Shown piece by piece: positions 50,850 to 64,000 of a stretch of DNA of 64,000 bases (position 1 is the stretch's first letter; every line of letters begins with the position of its first letter). The notes under the pieces were generated by a model. The model ran no database searches and was not told the DNA's origin. It worked only from the letters and a program-made list of their open reading frames with translations. A program made the translations under genes and the position numbers. Source of the DNA: Crotophaga sulcirostris (lineage: Eukaryota > Chordata > Aves > Cuculiformes > Crotophagidae); NCBI GenBank assembly GCA_013397455.1, contig VYZB01000334.1, forward strand, positions 1 to 64,000, in the 5' to 3' direction.

Positions 50850-51210
50850 AAAACCATACTGGATCAGACCAAAGGTCCATCTACCGGTGCATACTTTCTC
50901 TGAGAACTGCTAAGATTAAATAATAGTTGAGGAACAGAAGACAAGAAGCATGCAGTGAGAGTTCCCATAATAGCTAATTTCCAATAATTTGTAGTATTTA
51001 GGACAACTCAAGCTGCATGTTGTCTTTTTACTTAACAGGAAAAAATAAATGGATTTTTCTTCCATGTGTTTGTCTAGTCATTTCTTCAACGATTTAAACT
51101 TTTAGCATCCACAATTCCTGATAAAAGGAGTGGTACAACTTGATTAAAAGTTTATTATAAAGACCAATGTGTTTTAGTTCATTTTGAACCTGGGAGATAC
51201 TGTTAGGAGA
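50850..51210 (-). mobile_element. Old amniote CR1/L3-like repeat, diverged, minus orientation inferred
   Basis: Segments in order match an old repeat family known to me from reptile, bird and mammal genomes. They are CATACTGGATCAGACCAAAG and GTCCATCTA (50858-50884); AATTTCCAATAATTTGTAGT (about 50977); TGTTTGTCTAGTCATTTCTT (about 51066); GCATCCACAATTCCTGATAA (about 51104); and TTAGTTCATTTTGAACCTG (about 51174). In better-preserved copies this reading direction is antisense to a CR1-type ORF, hence the minus call. The family name is from memory and the gaps between segments are badly eroded. Confidence 0.6.
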
Positions 51211-54200
51211 AGGAATGCATAATTATACTGGATTCGAGTCCATGGTATCTGTTAGCCTGAGTGGAAGGCTTTTTCAGAAGGGAAATTCTAAATTGCTTGA
51301 AGGAAGGAAAGATAAGGTGAAATACTTTCCCTGCCCAAACCCTACAGTTGGAGAGTGGTGATATGGTTCAGTGTTGGAATGTTGATTATATCAAAACGGC
51401 AGTATTCTGTTGTAAAATAATATCCACCTAAGTGTTCCTAAGATGTGGCCTACTAGAGAGCTCTGAGTATGTACCATGGTGGACAAGATGTTGCAGAAAA
51501 AATGTTTCTGGTTCCCTGAGGAGCTTTCTCTTGGAAACTCCCCTTTGGTCATATCTGGATGGGTAAAGAGAAAGATTAGAAGGGACTACAGAGAATGCAT
51601 TGGCTAAGAAAAGCAAGAGGCTGATGTGCTGCCTCTTTTCAATCTCCAAGAACTTCTGCGCAGGTGAATACTGCAACTCCTGAACTGACACAGTTGTCAG
51701 TGTTCTTCATGAATCCAATTTTGCAGAAACTATAAGGGACTTATGAAAAATGGTCCAGAAAGACCTCTTAATTTCCCATCTCTTGAAAAGGACCTGCAGG
51801 TGGTGTGTAGTGCTCTGAGAAGGCACACAGCACCAAAGGAAGATGAAGCAATTCAAGAAAGGAACCAGAGAGTACCCTCTATGTGTACCTTCTTACTGTG
51901 TAATGCCTTAAGTGTTCTGTTTTCCTTTACCTCTGCTCAACTGCAAGAATGCATATCTCATATTCAAAATAAGATCTCTTGACAACCTAAAAGTCAGTCT
52001 TGTAGCCTACACAGAAAGAGCAGAAAGTGGAAAGCAACCTGTATGTCCTGCAAATGTGTCTGAGATCCTTCCATTACCACATAAACTGCTCCTACAGGAA
52101 GACGAACATCTAAAAATATCCTATGGTGAAAAATTATCTAGCAACACAATAAATATGCTCCGTAGTGTAAACAGACTTTCAGATAAACACTCAAAGGAAA
52201 AAGAAAGGTACAAAAGAGAATAAGTACATAGAAAAGGGTACATTTAGAATGGTACACAGAGGTACTATGAGGAAAACCTGGAGCTATAAGAAACAGCAGT
52301 GATGGTGCAAGAACAACAATACTGAACTGTTTGTTCTGCTGGTTTTGCTAAATGAACAGCAAGTTCTTTGGAAACATTTTATCTCAGAGGAAACCAAAAC
52401 TCTGGTGGGATGTTTGTATTATTGTCTATGGATTGTGAATGTCATTATGCTGATAGCTTTACAGCTTCAACACTGTAAACTGAGAACCTGAGGAACCATA
52501 TGTCCAGGATGGAAAAAAGTGTGAGTTTGTGTATAACATCCAATTTTCAGAGTGATATGATGATGTAACAATCCCATCCATCCACACAGTCAGAAGTCTC
52601 ATCCAGAAAATCATTATCTTCCATTCTTTCTCCTGGCCTTGACAAATAGAGCCTTGTCAGCAATTTGAAACAGTGTTGACAAGAATAAGTTCCTCAGCCA
52701 GTCATTCTGATATGATATTTATCTGTCTCTTTTCCTTTTTTGCTGACATAAAACTGCCTGCCTTTGCTTCTAGAAGGCTTCTCTGACAATTTTACCCTAC
52801 ATCTTTTGTTTCATCTTGCTGAAATGACATCTTCTGCTTAAGGTATCTGTTTTACTCAGCCCTGTGTCATTACTAAATGCCTTCAAGCTGTCTTCAGTGG
52901 AGTATTTCACTTAGGATGAGCCACCTATAAGCGTTTGTAAACTTTATGTTACTATCTACCTTCAAATTCTTTGTTGCAGTTTAGAAAAGTCACAGACTAC
53001 ACTACTGAAAACAATGCTAACTGATGTCACATACTCACTTTTAAATCTCTGTATTGATCTGCTGCTATTTGTTGCTTTAAACTGTCAGAACTCTTTGGTA
53101 AGGAATGTTGGGTTTGGGATATTCTTGTATTTTTTTAATGATGTATTGCTTAGAACTTAAGACAACATAAACAATAAACAAAAAATTACAGTAAGAGAGT
53201 CCTTGAAAATCCAAGTGTATGGTCCTCTTATTATAATAACCAACAACAGACAATGCTCTATAAGTGCTAAAGACATATATGAATATCAGTTATCATCTAC
53301 TATAAGTGAAGTCAATGCTAGCGACAAAGCTTGCAGTAAGAGAATGCTCAAAATTTACCAAATGAGATGCCTGTAAACATTTGTGGAAATATAAGTAGAA
53401 ATTCTCCCTCTAGCGGACTGGAAGGAGAAGTACAGAGTTACAGTAAATCCAAGCAAATACTGTATAAAAACCGCGCTTTTTTTATAATTCATTACTAATG
53501 AATGATCTTTGAAAAATTATTTAACATCTACCCTAATGCAGTAGCTCTGAGCTATAGCTAAGAACTACAGCCCCACTGGGCCAGATTCTGTACAATTACA
53601 CAATAAAAAGCTTCAATAATTAGCTTAAAATCTAACAGAAATCATAGTGAAAAGAGAAGTAAGGTAGAGTAAAAGGAAACAACCTTTTTCATATGTAAAG
53701 TAGTGACTTGTATGTCATAGTAACTTCTCAAGATTTTGAACACAAGTTCTTTTAGTCTGTGTTCAGCTTGAAGGATTTTATATTTATTTTTCTGGATAGT
53801 AAACAGTTAAATCAGTGCTTGATTTTGATTACTGAGAACTCCAGATGGTTGTTGTGTTTTCTGGTCAGTCCCAGTCTCTTTCTCTCCTCCCTAGTCTACT
53901 CACAATTATTATGAAGCCCATTTCCGCTCTCTAAACTTCTGTTCATAATATTAGGTTAATCGGTCCTTTCCCTACTCCAGTTTTCCATGCTGCAGCTGCT
54001 GTTTCCCCCTGTTAATTTTTTGCCTTCTGACCACGGTTAGAGATTATAACCTGCAGTACAGATGAAGGGAGTCACAGCTGCAAGTCTCACCGCCTGGAAC
54101 AAGAGGGAGGCTAGACTTCATTAAAAATGTGATCCAGAGTTTAAAGTGGAGAAGGCAAAGCAGAAATTTTAAGTGGTAGGTTTAGCTTGATACATCTTGA

Positions 54201-54554
54201 ATGAGAGTGGCAAGCAACAAAACCCTTTGTTGACTGAATAAAATGAAATCCTAGAAGAGAGTAAAATTACACAGACAGTTGCAAAATGATCACATATTAA
54301 AGGAAAATTCAGAGCCTTCATCAAATGTAGTTAATTCAAGTAAACCTCTGGAATGACCAATGATGCTTCATCCCAGTTGAGCCATATCTGCTTGCAATAA
54401 TGGTTAGTAAAAAATATTTGGTCAGTGTGAAGGGGCAAAATTTGTACATTTCAAACAGAGTTAAACATTTTATGACCTGTCATACTAGCTACACTGGCAA
54501 GCATGGAATGTGTTCAACCCTCAGTTGTTTTCCTCACAGGAGGCTAATGAGTTC
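51211..54554. other. Unique DNA, no gene recognised
   Basis: Two partly overlapping plus-strand open frames (51743-51982, 79 codons; 51912-52223, 103 codons) have no recognisable domain or splice structure and are treated as chance. No mobile element is recognised. Confidence 0.45.
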
Positions 54555-54675
54555 GTAGACTTGGAGACATTCAAAACTCAATTGGAAATTCTCTGAGCAA
54601 CCTGCTGAAAGCAGGAGGCTGGACTAGAGATCTCAGAAAGTCCCTTCCAAACTACGGGACTCTCTCTGTCTGAAT
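54555..54675 (+). mobile_element. CR1 LINE 3' end, diverged fragment
   Basis: The plus strand reads GACTTGGAGACATTCAAAAC, CTCTGAGCAACCTGCTGAAA, GCAGGAGGCTGGACTAGAGA, TCTCAGAAAGTCCCTTCCAA. This is the CR1 C-terminal/3' UTR order, in which a '..LEIFKS..' codon stretch is followed by 'GGACTAGATGATCTC'-type sequence. The octamer tail is eroded. Confidence 0.85.
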
Positions 54676-57600
54676 GTTGTCTCATCACTTGCTACTATGG
54701 AATAGGAACGTTTTTTAAAATCACTTAAAATCAAGTTTTCCTAATTAGGTTAAGCCACACTGCAACTTTAAAAGAAAACCAGAATGTAAGAAAATAACTG
54801 CAGAAGATGAGGCAAGCCCATCTACAAAGCTACATATAGTGAAAGGGAACAGGCTAAATATTTTGTTTTGTTTTCTAATTTGAGAACTGGGCATAATATG
54901 AAGTTAATGAGGATGAAGTTCACAGATAAAAAAATTAGTTTTTCATGCAATAAGCAGCTGAACTGTGAAACTCCCCATGAAGAGTTGCTGTAGATAACAG
55001 AAGTTTCAAAAAAAAAGTTAACTGAAGGACACAATAAGCAAGTCCATGGAAGGGAAGTAAATTTCATGCTGTTAACTCAACAGGACCTGCATCCTGCTTG
55101 GAAAGGCCTGGGAAATGGCTGAGAGATGAAAAAGTCTTAAGGAGGCTTATCACAGATGCTTGTGCTGCTCTTATAGGTTTTCTTAAATACTTGCTTATAA
55201 AGAAAAACACAGAAACAAAATATTCTGCTTGATGAACCACCAGGCTCTCAAGCAACTCGTCTGAGGGACTTGGAGAGCAAAAACAGCGCTCAGCCAATTC
55301 ACAGTTAAAAGATACAATAACACGCAAGAGGGGAAAGCTGCTGGAAAAGCTTTTCTCAAATGGAAACATAGATTTGAAGATGAGCAATTAGAATTTTAAC
55401 TTTATGCAAAGTGAAGAAAAGTGTTGCATTCAACAATATATTTAGGAACCAAAGGATAAACCTTGGTTGAACAATAGGAATGGGCTTTTTTAACAACAGC
55501 GTTCTGCATATTTACATCAGAGGGAAAAAAGGACAGACCAAAAGAAAACAATTGATAACTGAAGGTATCAGAATAAGCATAAATTTTGCTTATGGGATCA
55601 GAAAGTAAGAGTAAGGAATTCAGAAACATGCTTTAAAGAAAGTGGAGCATTTTAAGAGTGCTGTTTTTACAAAAAAGATTGACCACAATATTGCAAGCTT
55701 GAAAGACGAGATATGCTGAAGTACCTACCACAGAAGAAAGAGAGAGTAAAAGGAAGATAAATATATACAGATTTTATTGGAAAGCCACAAGGAATTGATG
55801 AAAATGTATATTGATGACCTCCTAACACCAGTTATTGCAGATCCCATTTCTTGCAAAGGTGCTGGTTTTTGGTCATCTTCAATTCTAAAAGGACTCAGAG
55901 TACATTTAAAAGTGAATCTGGACCTGAATATATATGAGATGAAGCTATTTCAAGGGAGAAAAACACTACTGTCTCTGCTAGCATGAAACATGCTTGTTAG
56001 GATAAAAATTAACAATAATACAATCATTCTTGAGGAAACACAGAGGCTTTTAGAGACTTCTAATGAAGATGTTGTATTGTTTTCAAAACACCACTTGAAG
56101 TTAAAGCTCTTTCGAAATGTGTTTGCCCTCCCATAATTGTCATGCTAGAGAGCACTGCGCAACAGGAGGGAAGTCAGACCTTTGAAAACATTTATAAGGG
56201 CCTGCATTAAAAATACAGAAATAATTAAAAAGTCTTTTGAATGCACTTCCTACAACATTGACTAAGATCCTTAGCTACTTCCTTTCTTCAACTGTAATAA
56301 GTATATGGTAATTCAAATTCCATTATCCTGTCATAAACGGACAGGATATTCAGCGAGTTTTGTTTCAGGCTAAAATCAAGAAAATACCATTTCCTACTTC
56401 TATTAATGGGGCACATAATATAGTAAAAATTCTTTCCTATCCTTTATCAAGACATTCCAAGGTTTCCATACTTTAAAAAACCAAAACAGATCAATAAGGT
56501 AAATCCTTCTCCTTGCATACCACAAAGACTGCCTTTAACAAATACCTTTTCATGTTTTAAAATAAAATCTGGATCATTCAAAGGACTTCTAAATACATCT
56601 GGAAATGTTCTCTCTTCTGGATCTGAAAATTTGTGCAGAAATAGGGAAACTGCCTACATAGTGTTAAAACATGGCTTAAGAAATCCTTTTATTATTATCA
56701 ATGAAAGAACCTTTAAGGTTTTCACTAATTAAAAAAACCCAAAAACCAGCACCTCCACACACACACCAAATTACTAACATTAAAACAGATTTCAAATGGA
56801 TCCAGAGAAGCCCCTCTCCATATCTTTTGATTCTGTAATTTCTGCAGATTCTTCAGCAGTAATTAGGTAAGTAACCCATATCTGATGCACCTCTTTTCTT
56901 TACTGGCACAAGGAAATACAATTAGATAATTAGATTTTTTTTCCAGACCCCAGTGTAAAAACATTGGACTCTGACACTCTGTGCTACTATTAAATTTCTT
57001 TTTACTATTTTAATTTTTATTTTTAAAATAATCTATTATTCAAATTCATATTGCTGCAGCAATAAATAAAATCCTGTAGCTTGAGTGATGTCTCACAGAT
57101 AAAAGTATAGATGAAAAACAACAGTGATCTCAAATTCTGCAACTAAAACATGCAAAGTATAGAACTGACAAGCAGCTCTGAACATGCAAACAAATTCAAG
57201 AGCAATTCTTTAGTTAGATCAGAGAGTCCTGTGAGCTGTATCATTTTCCCTGAAAGTCCACAGGTTGTGAACACATGTATAAAATGAAAACAGCATGCCT
57301 CATCTTCATCTATAATCCCATGCTGTATCAATGACGAAATAAAAAGTTCAGAGATATTGGCTACTGTATTTTCTTCAACCCTCCTATGACATCTTCTCCA
57401 TATGTGCTGTAGCTTAAGGAAAACAAACAAAAAAAAAACCCCAAAACAACCTCCCAGCATTTACTCCCGTTTAACAGTAGAGGGGGCTCACTTCCTTAAA
57501 AAAGATCAAGTCTGTGTCTTCACAAAGTTGAGTACAATGTCTTTCATGTTACTAACGAAGCAGAAAAAGTGAAAAAAACCAATTGCAACTGTATTGTGGA

Positions 57601-60600
57601 AGAAATGTGTTGTGCAATCAAAAGAAACAAGAGTTGTTTTAAGTCCTAACTTGAAAAATAATAATGTTCTGATTTAGTGTGAAAACTCATCCTAAAACAA
57701 TTTTACCGAAATTGTTTACATTTTATAAAAACAGGTGCAGAAAGACAGTTAATAAAAAGCAGGAAAGGCTATTACAGTACTCAGCTACCACAATCTTATC
57801 GATAAGTGACAACCATGAATTTCCCACCTACAGAAAAGCACAGAAATAGAAACTCTGTGGGGGTTATTGGTAAGTCCTGAAAAAGCTATGTGTGGGAACT
57901 AATGCCCTGAAGAGACAGGCGCTCAACAGGTTGGGTATTCTGTGTTGGATGGCAGTACAAAGAGCAATGCATGATTCAGAAAAATCCACGATATGCTAGC
58001 ACAGAGGGAAATGCTTTTCAAAAATTGTTTTCATAGATGATTTTTATTTTTACTTTGTAACGCTAACTTTAAAACAACAACAAAATGACACAGCACCATT
58101 GGCAGCGTTGGATTATATTATGGAATGCATTTTGCAATAGACTCAAATTCTTTCGCACCACTATTTTTTCTGAAGATAAGAACAACAAGAAATTACAGTA
58201 TTTATTTGTTTCTTAAGCAATCAAATGCAATTTGGAAAATATTAAATACTGCCTTGAAGTTACAGTTATTTTTCTCCAGGCCACTCCCAAAGCTAAGCAA
58301 AATCATAGGAAGTCTTTTAATTGATTAATACAGCTTTGGGTCATGTTCTTAATGAGATGGTTCATAAACACTAAAAGTAAATAAAACCACAAGTTCATAT
58401 TCTTTACATCAGCTCAGTGGCATTTTAATGGTCAAAGCAGCTGACCATCTGATCTACCAAGTATTCACAGGAATTTTCTTTCTAGTTCTTCCCACTGAAA
58501 ATCTAATTACCATTCCACACAAAAATAAAAATGCAATTTCTCATTTTCTTTTTTTCCCCTTTAATTACACATATTGAGGTAACAGTCTTTTTATTTCTCT
58601 GTCATAATAAATAGTTTGTAACTTTCTGTTAGCTGACTTGTTTCATTCAACATGCTTTTAGGCTAATCCTATACAAATAAACACAAGAAAATAAACCTAC
58701 AGATGCCTGCAAACTATTACTGTAAAAAAACCTACTGGTCAAGGTATGATTTAAGTCCCAAAATGGGAAAAAATAGTCTCTCTTTCTGGGGTTTAAGATT
58801 TCTAAACCTTAACCTTATTTTTTAAAAAATGCGAAAAAAGTGTATCTTTTGAATTGCATATAGTCACACTGAAAATAATGTTTTCCTATTTTTGCTAGGT
58901 TAGTCAAGTTCCTTTGTCACTAAAATATCTTTAAAAAATTAGAATGACATGCATTTTATAATAAAAGAATCTCCTTGGAGGTTTTTTTTGGGTGGAAGTG
59001 GGGCGACAGAAGATTCTTACAAAGAATATTTAACAATGTTCCAAGTTATTTCAGAAAAGTGCCTCAAAAGATCTAATGAAGCATCAAAAACAGGTTACAA
59101 CAAACAGTGGTACTGTATATTGAAAATGCACCAAAAAAGGTCTTCAATATAATATTAAGCAACTTTTTATCTTTGGAAATCAATAAGGACAACATGCTAA
59201 TGAGTACTATCACTTGTGAAAGATCACAATTAAAATGTAAAAGATAGATTTCATGCATATAAAAAATACTTTGTCTCGCAATGTATTAAAAAAATGTTCT
59301 TGAATATTTGATTGTTCTTTATTTTATAAGACACAACAGCCTCTTTCTGGCACTCTGCTGAAAGCTATAACTGTTCAATCTATAAAGTTCACACATTATT
59401 TTCTCTTCAGTTCTCACACTGGAATACAGTATCTTGCACTACAGCAGTTAGAATGTCACACTCAAAATTGAAACAAAATAATTTGCATAGTATTTGTGAT
59501 TTAGGCACATCATTAGAGATTAATTAATCATTTATCCATGCAATTAATACTATACAAACTAAAAAATGTATATATAGGTAGGGAGTTAAAAGGAGGCATG
59601 GAAGAGGTTTGTTCACACCACCTCAAGCTCTCAGAATATGAAACATCAACAAGATCTTATGAAAGCAATTAATTTTTTATATGGGTGTCCATTAGACATT
59701 TCTTACAGAACCTAATAAACATTTTTACAGAAATGGAAAAAAAAAACCAAAAGCAAAGCCATTAAAACTCCAGCAATCTAATGGCTTTCAAAACGTAAAA
59801 CATATTTGTTAGCTGTAGTCTTGCCACAAAGGCTGAAACAAATGAAGAAAAAAGTAATAGAGAGATTCAAGAGCCAAATACCAGAATGATTATTTTAAAT
59901 TTTTTAAAAAATAAAGCAGGGAAGCTATATAAGCTTCTAAGCTTCTAAGCTATAGAAGTCAACTGTTAAGCAGAATATATCAATACTCAGAACAGAGTAT
60001 TTCAAAGTCTCTGCATTGCAGAAACCTGGATTCTTCTGTGGTGTGATTAGCTTCAGATAAAATTCTTCCCTAGAACTAAGTACTGGTAAAACAGAAAAAA
60101 GTCACACAAAACTCAGATGGTCAGAATAATACTCCACTACAGATTAAGCTAATAACAGTCTGAAATTGCATGTCCTCACTTCTCAGGCCATTTATTTTTA
60201 CCTTTTCCTTTGAATCACCCCTCTCATTTGTATGATAAATCAAGAGGGAAAGATGAATCTGTTAAGACTATTCTCACAAAAACCTGCGCAGAATCCCTAT
60301 TGGTTTATATATTAATTAAATACGTAAATTAGTTTATTCTATTGTATCACAGTAAAGGAAGCAACTGTAAGGCAGAACTTTTTATTAAGGGAATTTTTAT
60401 TAAAGCTGCTTTGAAATTACAAGAGAAGTTCAGGAGATTCTATAGCTGTAATTAAACAGGGTTCCCTCTCTGCAAACTTACATTTAAAAGAAAAAAAAGT
60501 TTCCTAACATGAATATAATATTAAACTTCTATAATTAGGTGGTTTTATATAGTTCTATACATTCCTGTAACAATTCCGAAAACTTGTATTTTTAGGTTTC

Positions 60601-63600
60601 ATCCATGGAGTTTTTTTTAAAAAATTAAACTTTGCATTTTGAAACAAAGTGTTTTCATTAATAAAAGTTTAAACAAATCATTTAAAGAAAACTTCAATCA
60701 ACATTATCAGAAATAAGACCTTTTCTAGAACAAAAGGGTCTCAGGTTAAAAGAGTAAACATTACTCTGCCAAAAATTTCTGCTTATATTCAGTCTGCTTT
60801 CCTAAGAAAATTAACTTTTATAACACTGTTATTTTCATAACAACTTTGGAAGAAATTGACTAGAATTAAAAGGACAAAATTGTAAAGTCAAAGCAACGCT
60901 GTTTACAGATTATAAACTCTGCAAGACACTTATGTAAGGAAAAATTATGTTTGCAGCTCCACAAAACAGGCTTAGTGTGAACTTTACATCCGAAGACTAT
61001 ACATACAATATTCATAAATGCCTCAACTTCATTTAAAAGGTTCATTTTGAGAATGTAATCTTCAGACACCAAAGTCAATCAACTGCAAGACACCAATCTG
61101 TAGCTAACTAGGCTCTCTTAGTTCTATTTCCATTTATTTTTCAAGGCTGGAAAAGAGTAGCCCATGGTGTTAATAAGGTATAATCAGGACTATGGATATT
61201 CTGCTTGTACCATTTGCCCACATCTTTTTTTCTTTCTTAGAAAGAAATTGAAGTTTTAATAATGATACACTGCTTGCTAAATTTGAATATACTCTAAACC
61301 AACAAGAATATCTGTAGAGGATATTGCAGACAGTTCAGATGTGAGATATTAGATATGATTTTTGGAAGTCAGGTTTAGATCAGTTTGAGTGGTTTATCTT
61401 GAACCAAGATTCTTATCCTAACAGAAATATTTCCACAGGATAAAAATTGTACAGTACAGCAGCTGGATTACAAAATGTTGATTAAGAAGCTAAATCGTAA
61501 AATCTAAGGTGCTTTCTGAATAAATACTTAAATCTTATCAGATATAGAGGAATGTAAAATTTATACTCCCAATATTCTAGGAAGATGATGGGCTGCTTTC
61601 TTTTTTGGATTTGCCAGGTGTTATCTCTAGTTGTAAATTCAGGGATGGATCAGAAGTTATATTAAATGCAATAGTTTATTGGTTAAATTTTCATTCTGAA
61701 GAGTTACATTTGGGGCCAATTATCTACTTTCTAAAGTAACGATATTCTGCCGTCATTGCTGTTATACTTCCTGATCCAATTTAAAAGTATGTTCTCTGTT
61801 CTCTACTATTGCTTTTTCATGAGAATTGATAAATTTAGCAGTCTTTGCTGGCCTCATAGGGAATCACACAAAGCACTTCATAGGCTGATGTTTCTTCTCT
61901 GGGTGGTCTGTACCCTGAACTTAAAAGATCTTTAAACAGAGAAACTAAAAGAAGAATATGGTAAAAAGTTTACTGGCAGGAGAAGATATACATACTGTCT
62001 TGTTCAATTAACCACAGTTTGATACTGAGCTTGGATGCACTTCTGTTCATTTGACTGCAAATTATATTTGAACAGTATTTGACGAATTTTAGATAGGGAA
62101 TAGCAATATTTCACTTTTTTCCTGCTGAAATATCTGTCTTTTTTTAACTCTGGCATTTTAAAAATACCTGCTATTCTTTCATTCATGTTTTTTACATGAC
62201 CTTAAGTAACAGTTTATTTGATAAAACTGGTGTTTACACTCATGATTAATGAAGTATGACTTTTTATGGCATACAGAAACTATAATAAATATTTTCAGAG
62301 TATTCAGTATAACAGGCATTTGGCCCACATACTCAAAATAATACTATGCCCAACGTTCCTATTATTCTCAAAGGAGTCCTTCGGTACTGAGGAGCTGCAG
62401 AAACACAGAATTCAACTGGGTGCCTAAAGCAGACAAGATTTCTCTTGAAAAATCTGCAGTCTGCCTTACACAACTGTGGCCATAATCTTCACCAGCTGCC
62501 TGCTGGCAAACTTTAAAATGTAAGTATATATGAATTCAAAAATCATATTTTAGAATTTAGCATATTTAAGAGAATATTTGGCTATTTTAGAGAATCTCTA
62601 AATACTGAAAACTTTGAAAAGGTGATCTCTTCAAGGAAGTGCCCTCAGGTAAATAATCAGATCTGTTTTAAAAACCCCAAGCCAAAACCAGAATTATAAT
62701 TAACTGCTTTTAAGAGTAAGGTTAAGGAGAAAAATGAAAGGTTATCTAAGGCTGTGCCTATACTAACAAGTAGTGAGGCCCAAAAGAAGCATACCTGAAG
62801 AGTGAAATAGCTGGTACAGGCGACACAACTTACATGCTATTTGTTTCAGAAGCTTTAGTTCAGTCTGCCTCTGTTCTGATCCTATAGACAAAATGATCTT
62901 CAGTGGTTTGAGTGCCAGAGAGTGTGCTCTTGACATCTTCTGGATCAGGTTTAGAATATGAGAGGAATTAAACTAATGTGTTTCAAGACACATACTCTGT
63001 GTAAACCAAAATAAGGGGTTTATCAGGAGTTTTTTTAAAAGCAAAATCCTGATCCAATCTAAAATGTCTGAAGCAGACCCATTGTTTCTCTCGGAGCAGA
63101 CACGCTGATAATATATAATAGCTCCAGTAACTGAGTCAACCACAATTCTTCTGTACTTCATATGCTTATCTTTAGATTCTGTTTTGGAACTATATGCATT
63201 TTGTCACCCAAAGTAAACACGATGCAGGCAAGAAGACTGTAATATTCTGATCCTCTGGAAGCACTGGCCCCAATACCATGATTTTCTATATTAGTGACTA
63301 ACAAGAAAAGTTTGTACATCAGCATATCATGTTCGTATTTTCTTCAAATACTGTCATAAATAATTACAAAAAAATATTGCTATTATAAAGTGGGTTTTAC
63401 ATCAAAGATGACATACTTTGCTTTTATAAATACAGATCAACAATCTTTAAACTACTAAAATGATAATACTGTGTGCATTCCCATTGCCCATATATAACTG
63501 TGTCCACAAACTGAACCACTGCTATGGGAAAATGATTACTAAAATGTCATAAAAGCAATAAACAACACAAAGTGGAACAAAGTGGAATATTCTTTTGTAC

Positions 63601-63937
63601 CTCTTCCCATGACTTGACTTGGCAGCTAAAGCTCATATATGTTTTAACAAAGAGAAATTATATTGAAAATCTGGCAGTATCCCCAAGTAATCATTTCCAT
63701 GTAAAGTGTTCCAAACCCACTTTTGTGTAAGCTGAAGAATAATTACTGTTAATGAAAAATGAAATGTTGTAGTGCACAACATGATCTCATATGATAAAAG
63801 TGTTTTAAAAGGTAATAAACACAGTCTGGGGGAATATGAGCGTGTTTTTGTTACAACACATCTAAGAAGGTTCTACTTATATATAACAATGATAAATTAT
63901 CATTTCAACCTATCCTCTCAGGTTCCTGACAAACAAA
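54676..63937. other. Unique AT-rich DNA, probably intron of longer PDE4D isoforms
   Basis: No exon, RNA gene or clear mobile element is recognised. The longest open frame (minus, 57143-57460, 105 codons) is hydrophobic at its start and matches no family I know. Its length is not unusual for this amount of DNA. Confidence 0.5.
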
Positions 63938-63995
63938 TGGCGGGTAGTACCCCAGGGGTTAGAATCAAAACTTGGTTTGACTTTGATGCTACACA
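63938..63995 (+). mobile_element. Possible CR1 reverse-transcriptase fragment at the window edge
   Basis: GGCGGGTAGTACCCCAGGGG resembles the DNA for the conserved Val-Pro-Gln-Gly turn of CR1 reverse transcriptase. The following bases (TTAGAATC... GACTTTGATGCT) loosely fit the same element. It is cut by the window end, so the call is weak. Confidence 0.35.
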
Positions 63996-64000
63996 GAAAA

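Noticed and set aside
51743..52223. Two overlapping plus-strand frames with a charged composition
   Set aside because: They lie in different frames, match no known protein and lack exon signals.
57143..57460. Minus-strand open frame of 105 codons on the same strand as PDE4D
   Set aside because: It matches none of the PDE4D isoform N-termini I know, and no acceptor/donor pair can be defended.
58780..58815. Short inverted repeat GGTTTAAGATTTCTAAACC
   Set aside because: It is too short and AT-rich to call a structured RNA or transposon end.
1..64000. Other PDE4D isoform first exons (D3, D4, D7, D8, D9), UCR or catalytic exons
   Set aside because: I looked for their characteristic peptides on the minus strand and saw none. 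Very short exons could be missed by eye.
1..64000. CRISPR arrays, bacterial operons, tRNA or rRNA genes
   Set aside because: No regularly spaced repeats, no cloverleaf or rRNA segments, and the sequence is plainly a vertebrate intron and flank.

Overview
This is vertebrate nuclear DNA, almost certainly from a bird. It is AT-rich and nearly free of long reading frames. It carries many decayed CR1 LINE fragments in both orientations, several ending in the avian CR1 3' octamer-type repeat (ATTCTATG and variants). It also carries two retroviral LTRs of types I associate with bird genomes. There are no operons, CRISPR arrays or bacterial signals. The species cannot be named from this window; the LTR types suggest a non-galliform bird, which is inference.

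Only one protein-coding exon can be supported. On the minus strand at 37907-38175 lies the isoform-specific first coding exon of the long PDE4D5 form of cAMP phosphodiesterase 4D. It encodes 89 residues plus two bases of a split Cys codon. It has a strong start context, an in-frame upstream stop, a GT donor, and the RACK1-binding motif around Asn22-Pro23-Trp24. PDE4D is a very large gene, on the Z chromosome in birds as far as I know. Positions 1-37906 are therefore read as the intron leading to the shared UCR1/catalytic exons, which lie off the left edge. Positions from about 38600 rightwards are the D5 promoter/5' flank and probably intron of longer PDE4D isoforms that start further right.

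Layout: 1-347, 3' end of an ERVK-like provirus or its LTR; 348-6623, mostly unique AT-rich DNA with one short CR1 tail; 6624-7408, CR1 (minus) beside a TA/CA microsatellite; 7409-15184, unique; 15185-16282, CR1 (plus); 16283-26157, unique; 26158-29066, a CR1 tail (plus) and a longer CR1 (minus); 29067-37906, unique; 37907-38900, the PDE4D5 exon, its 5' leader and flank, with a G-quadruplex-like tract; 40351-41307, CR1 (plus); 42572-43116, solo ERVL-like LTR with a 5-bp target duplication; 44053-54675, short CR1 pieces, a GC-rich patch of unknown origin (49316-49665) and an old amniote CR1/L3-like repeat (50850-51210); 54676-64000, unique DNA ending in a possible CR1 fragment.

I found no previously undescribed gene system. 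The points most worth a second look are the PDE4D5 exon and its leader, the unexplained GC-rich patch, the homeodomain-motif-rich block near 46.6 kb, and the two LTRs.
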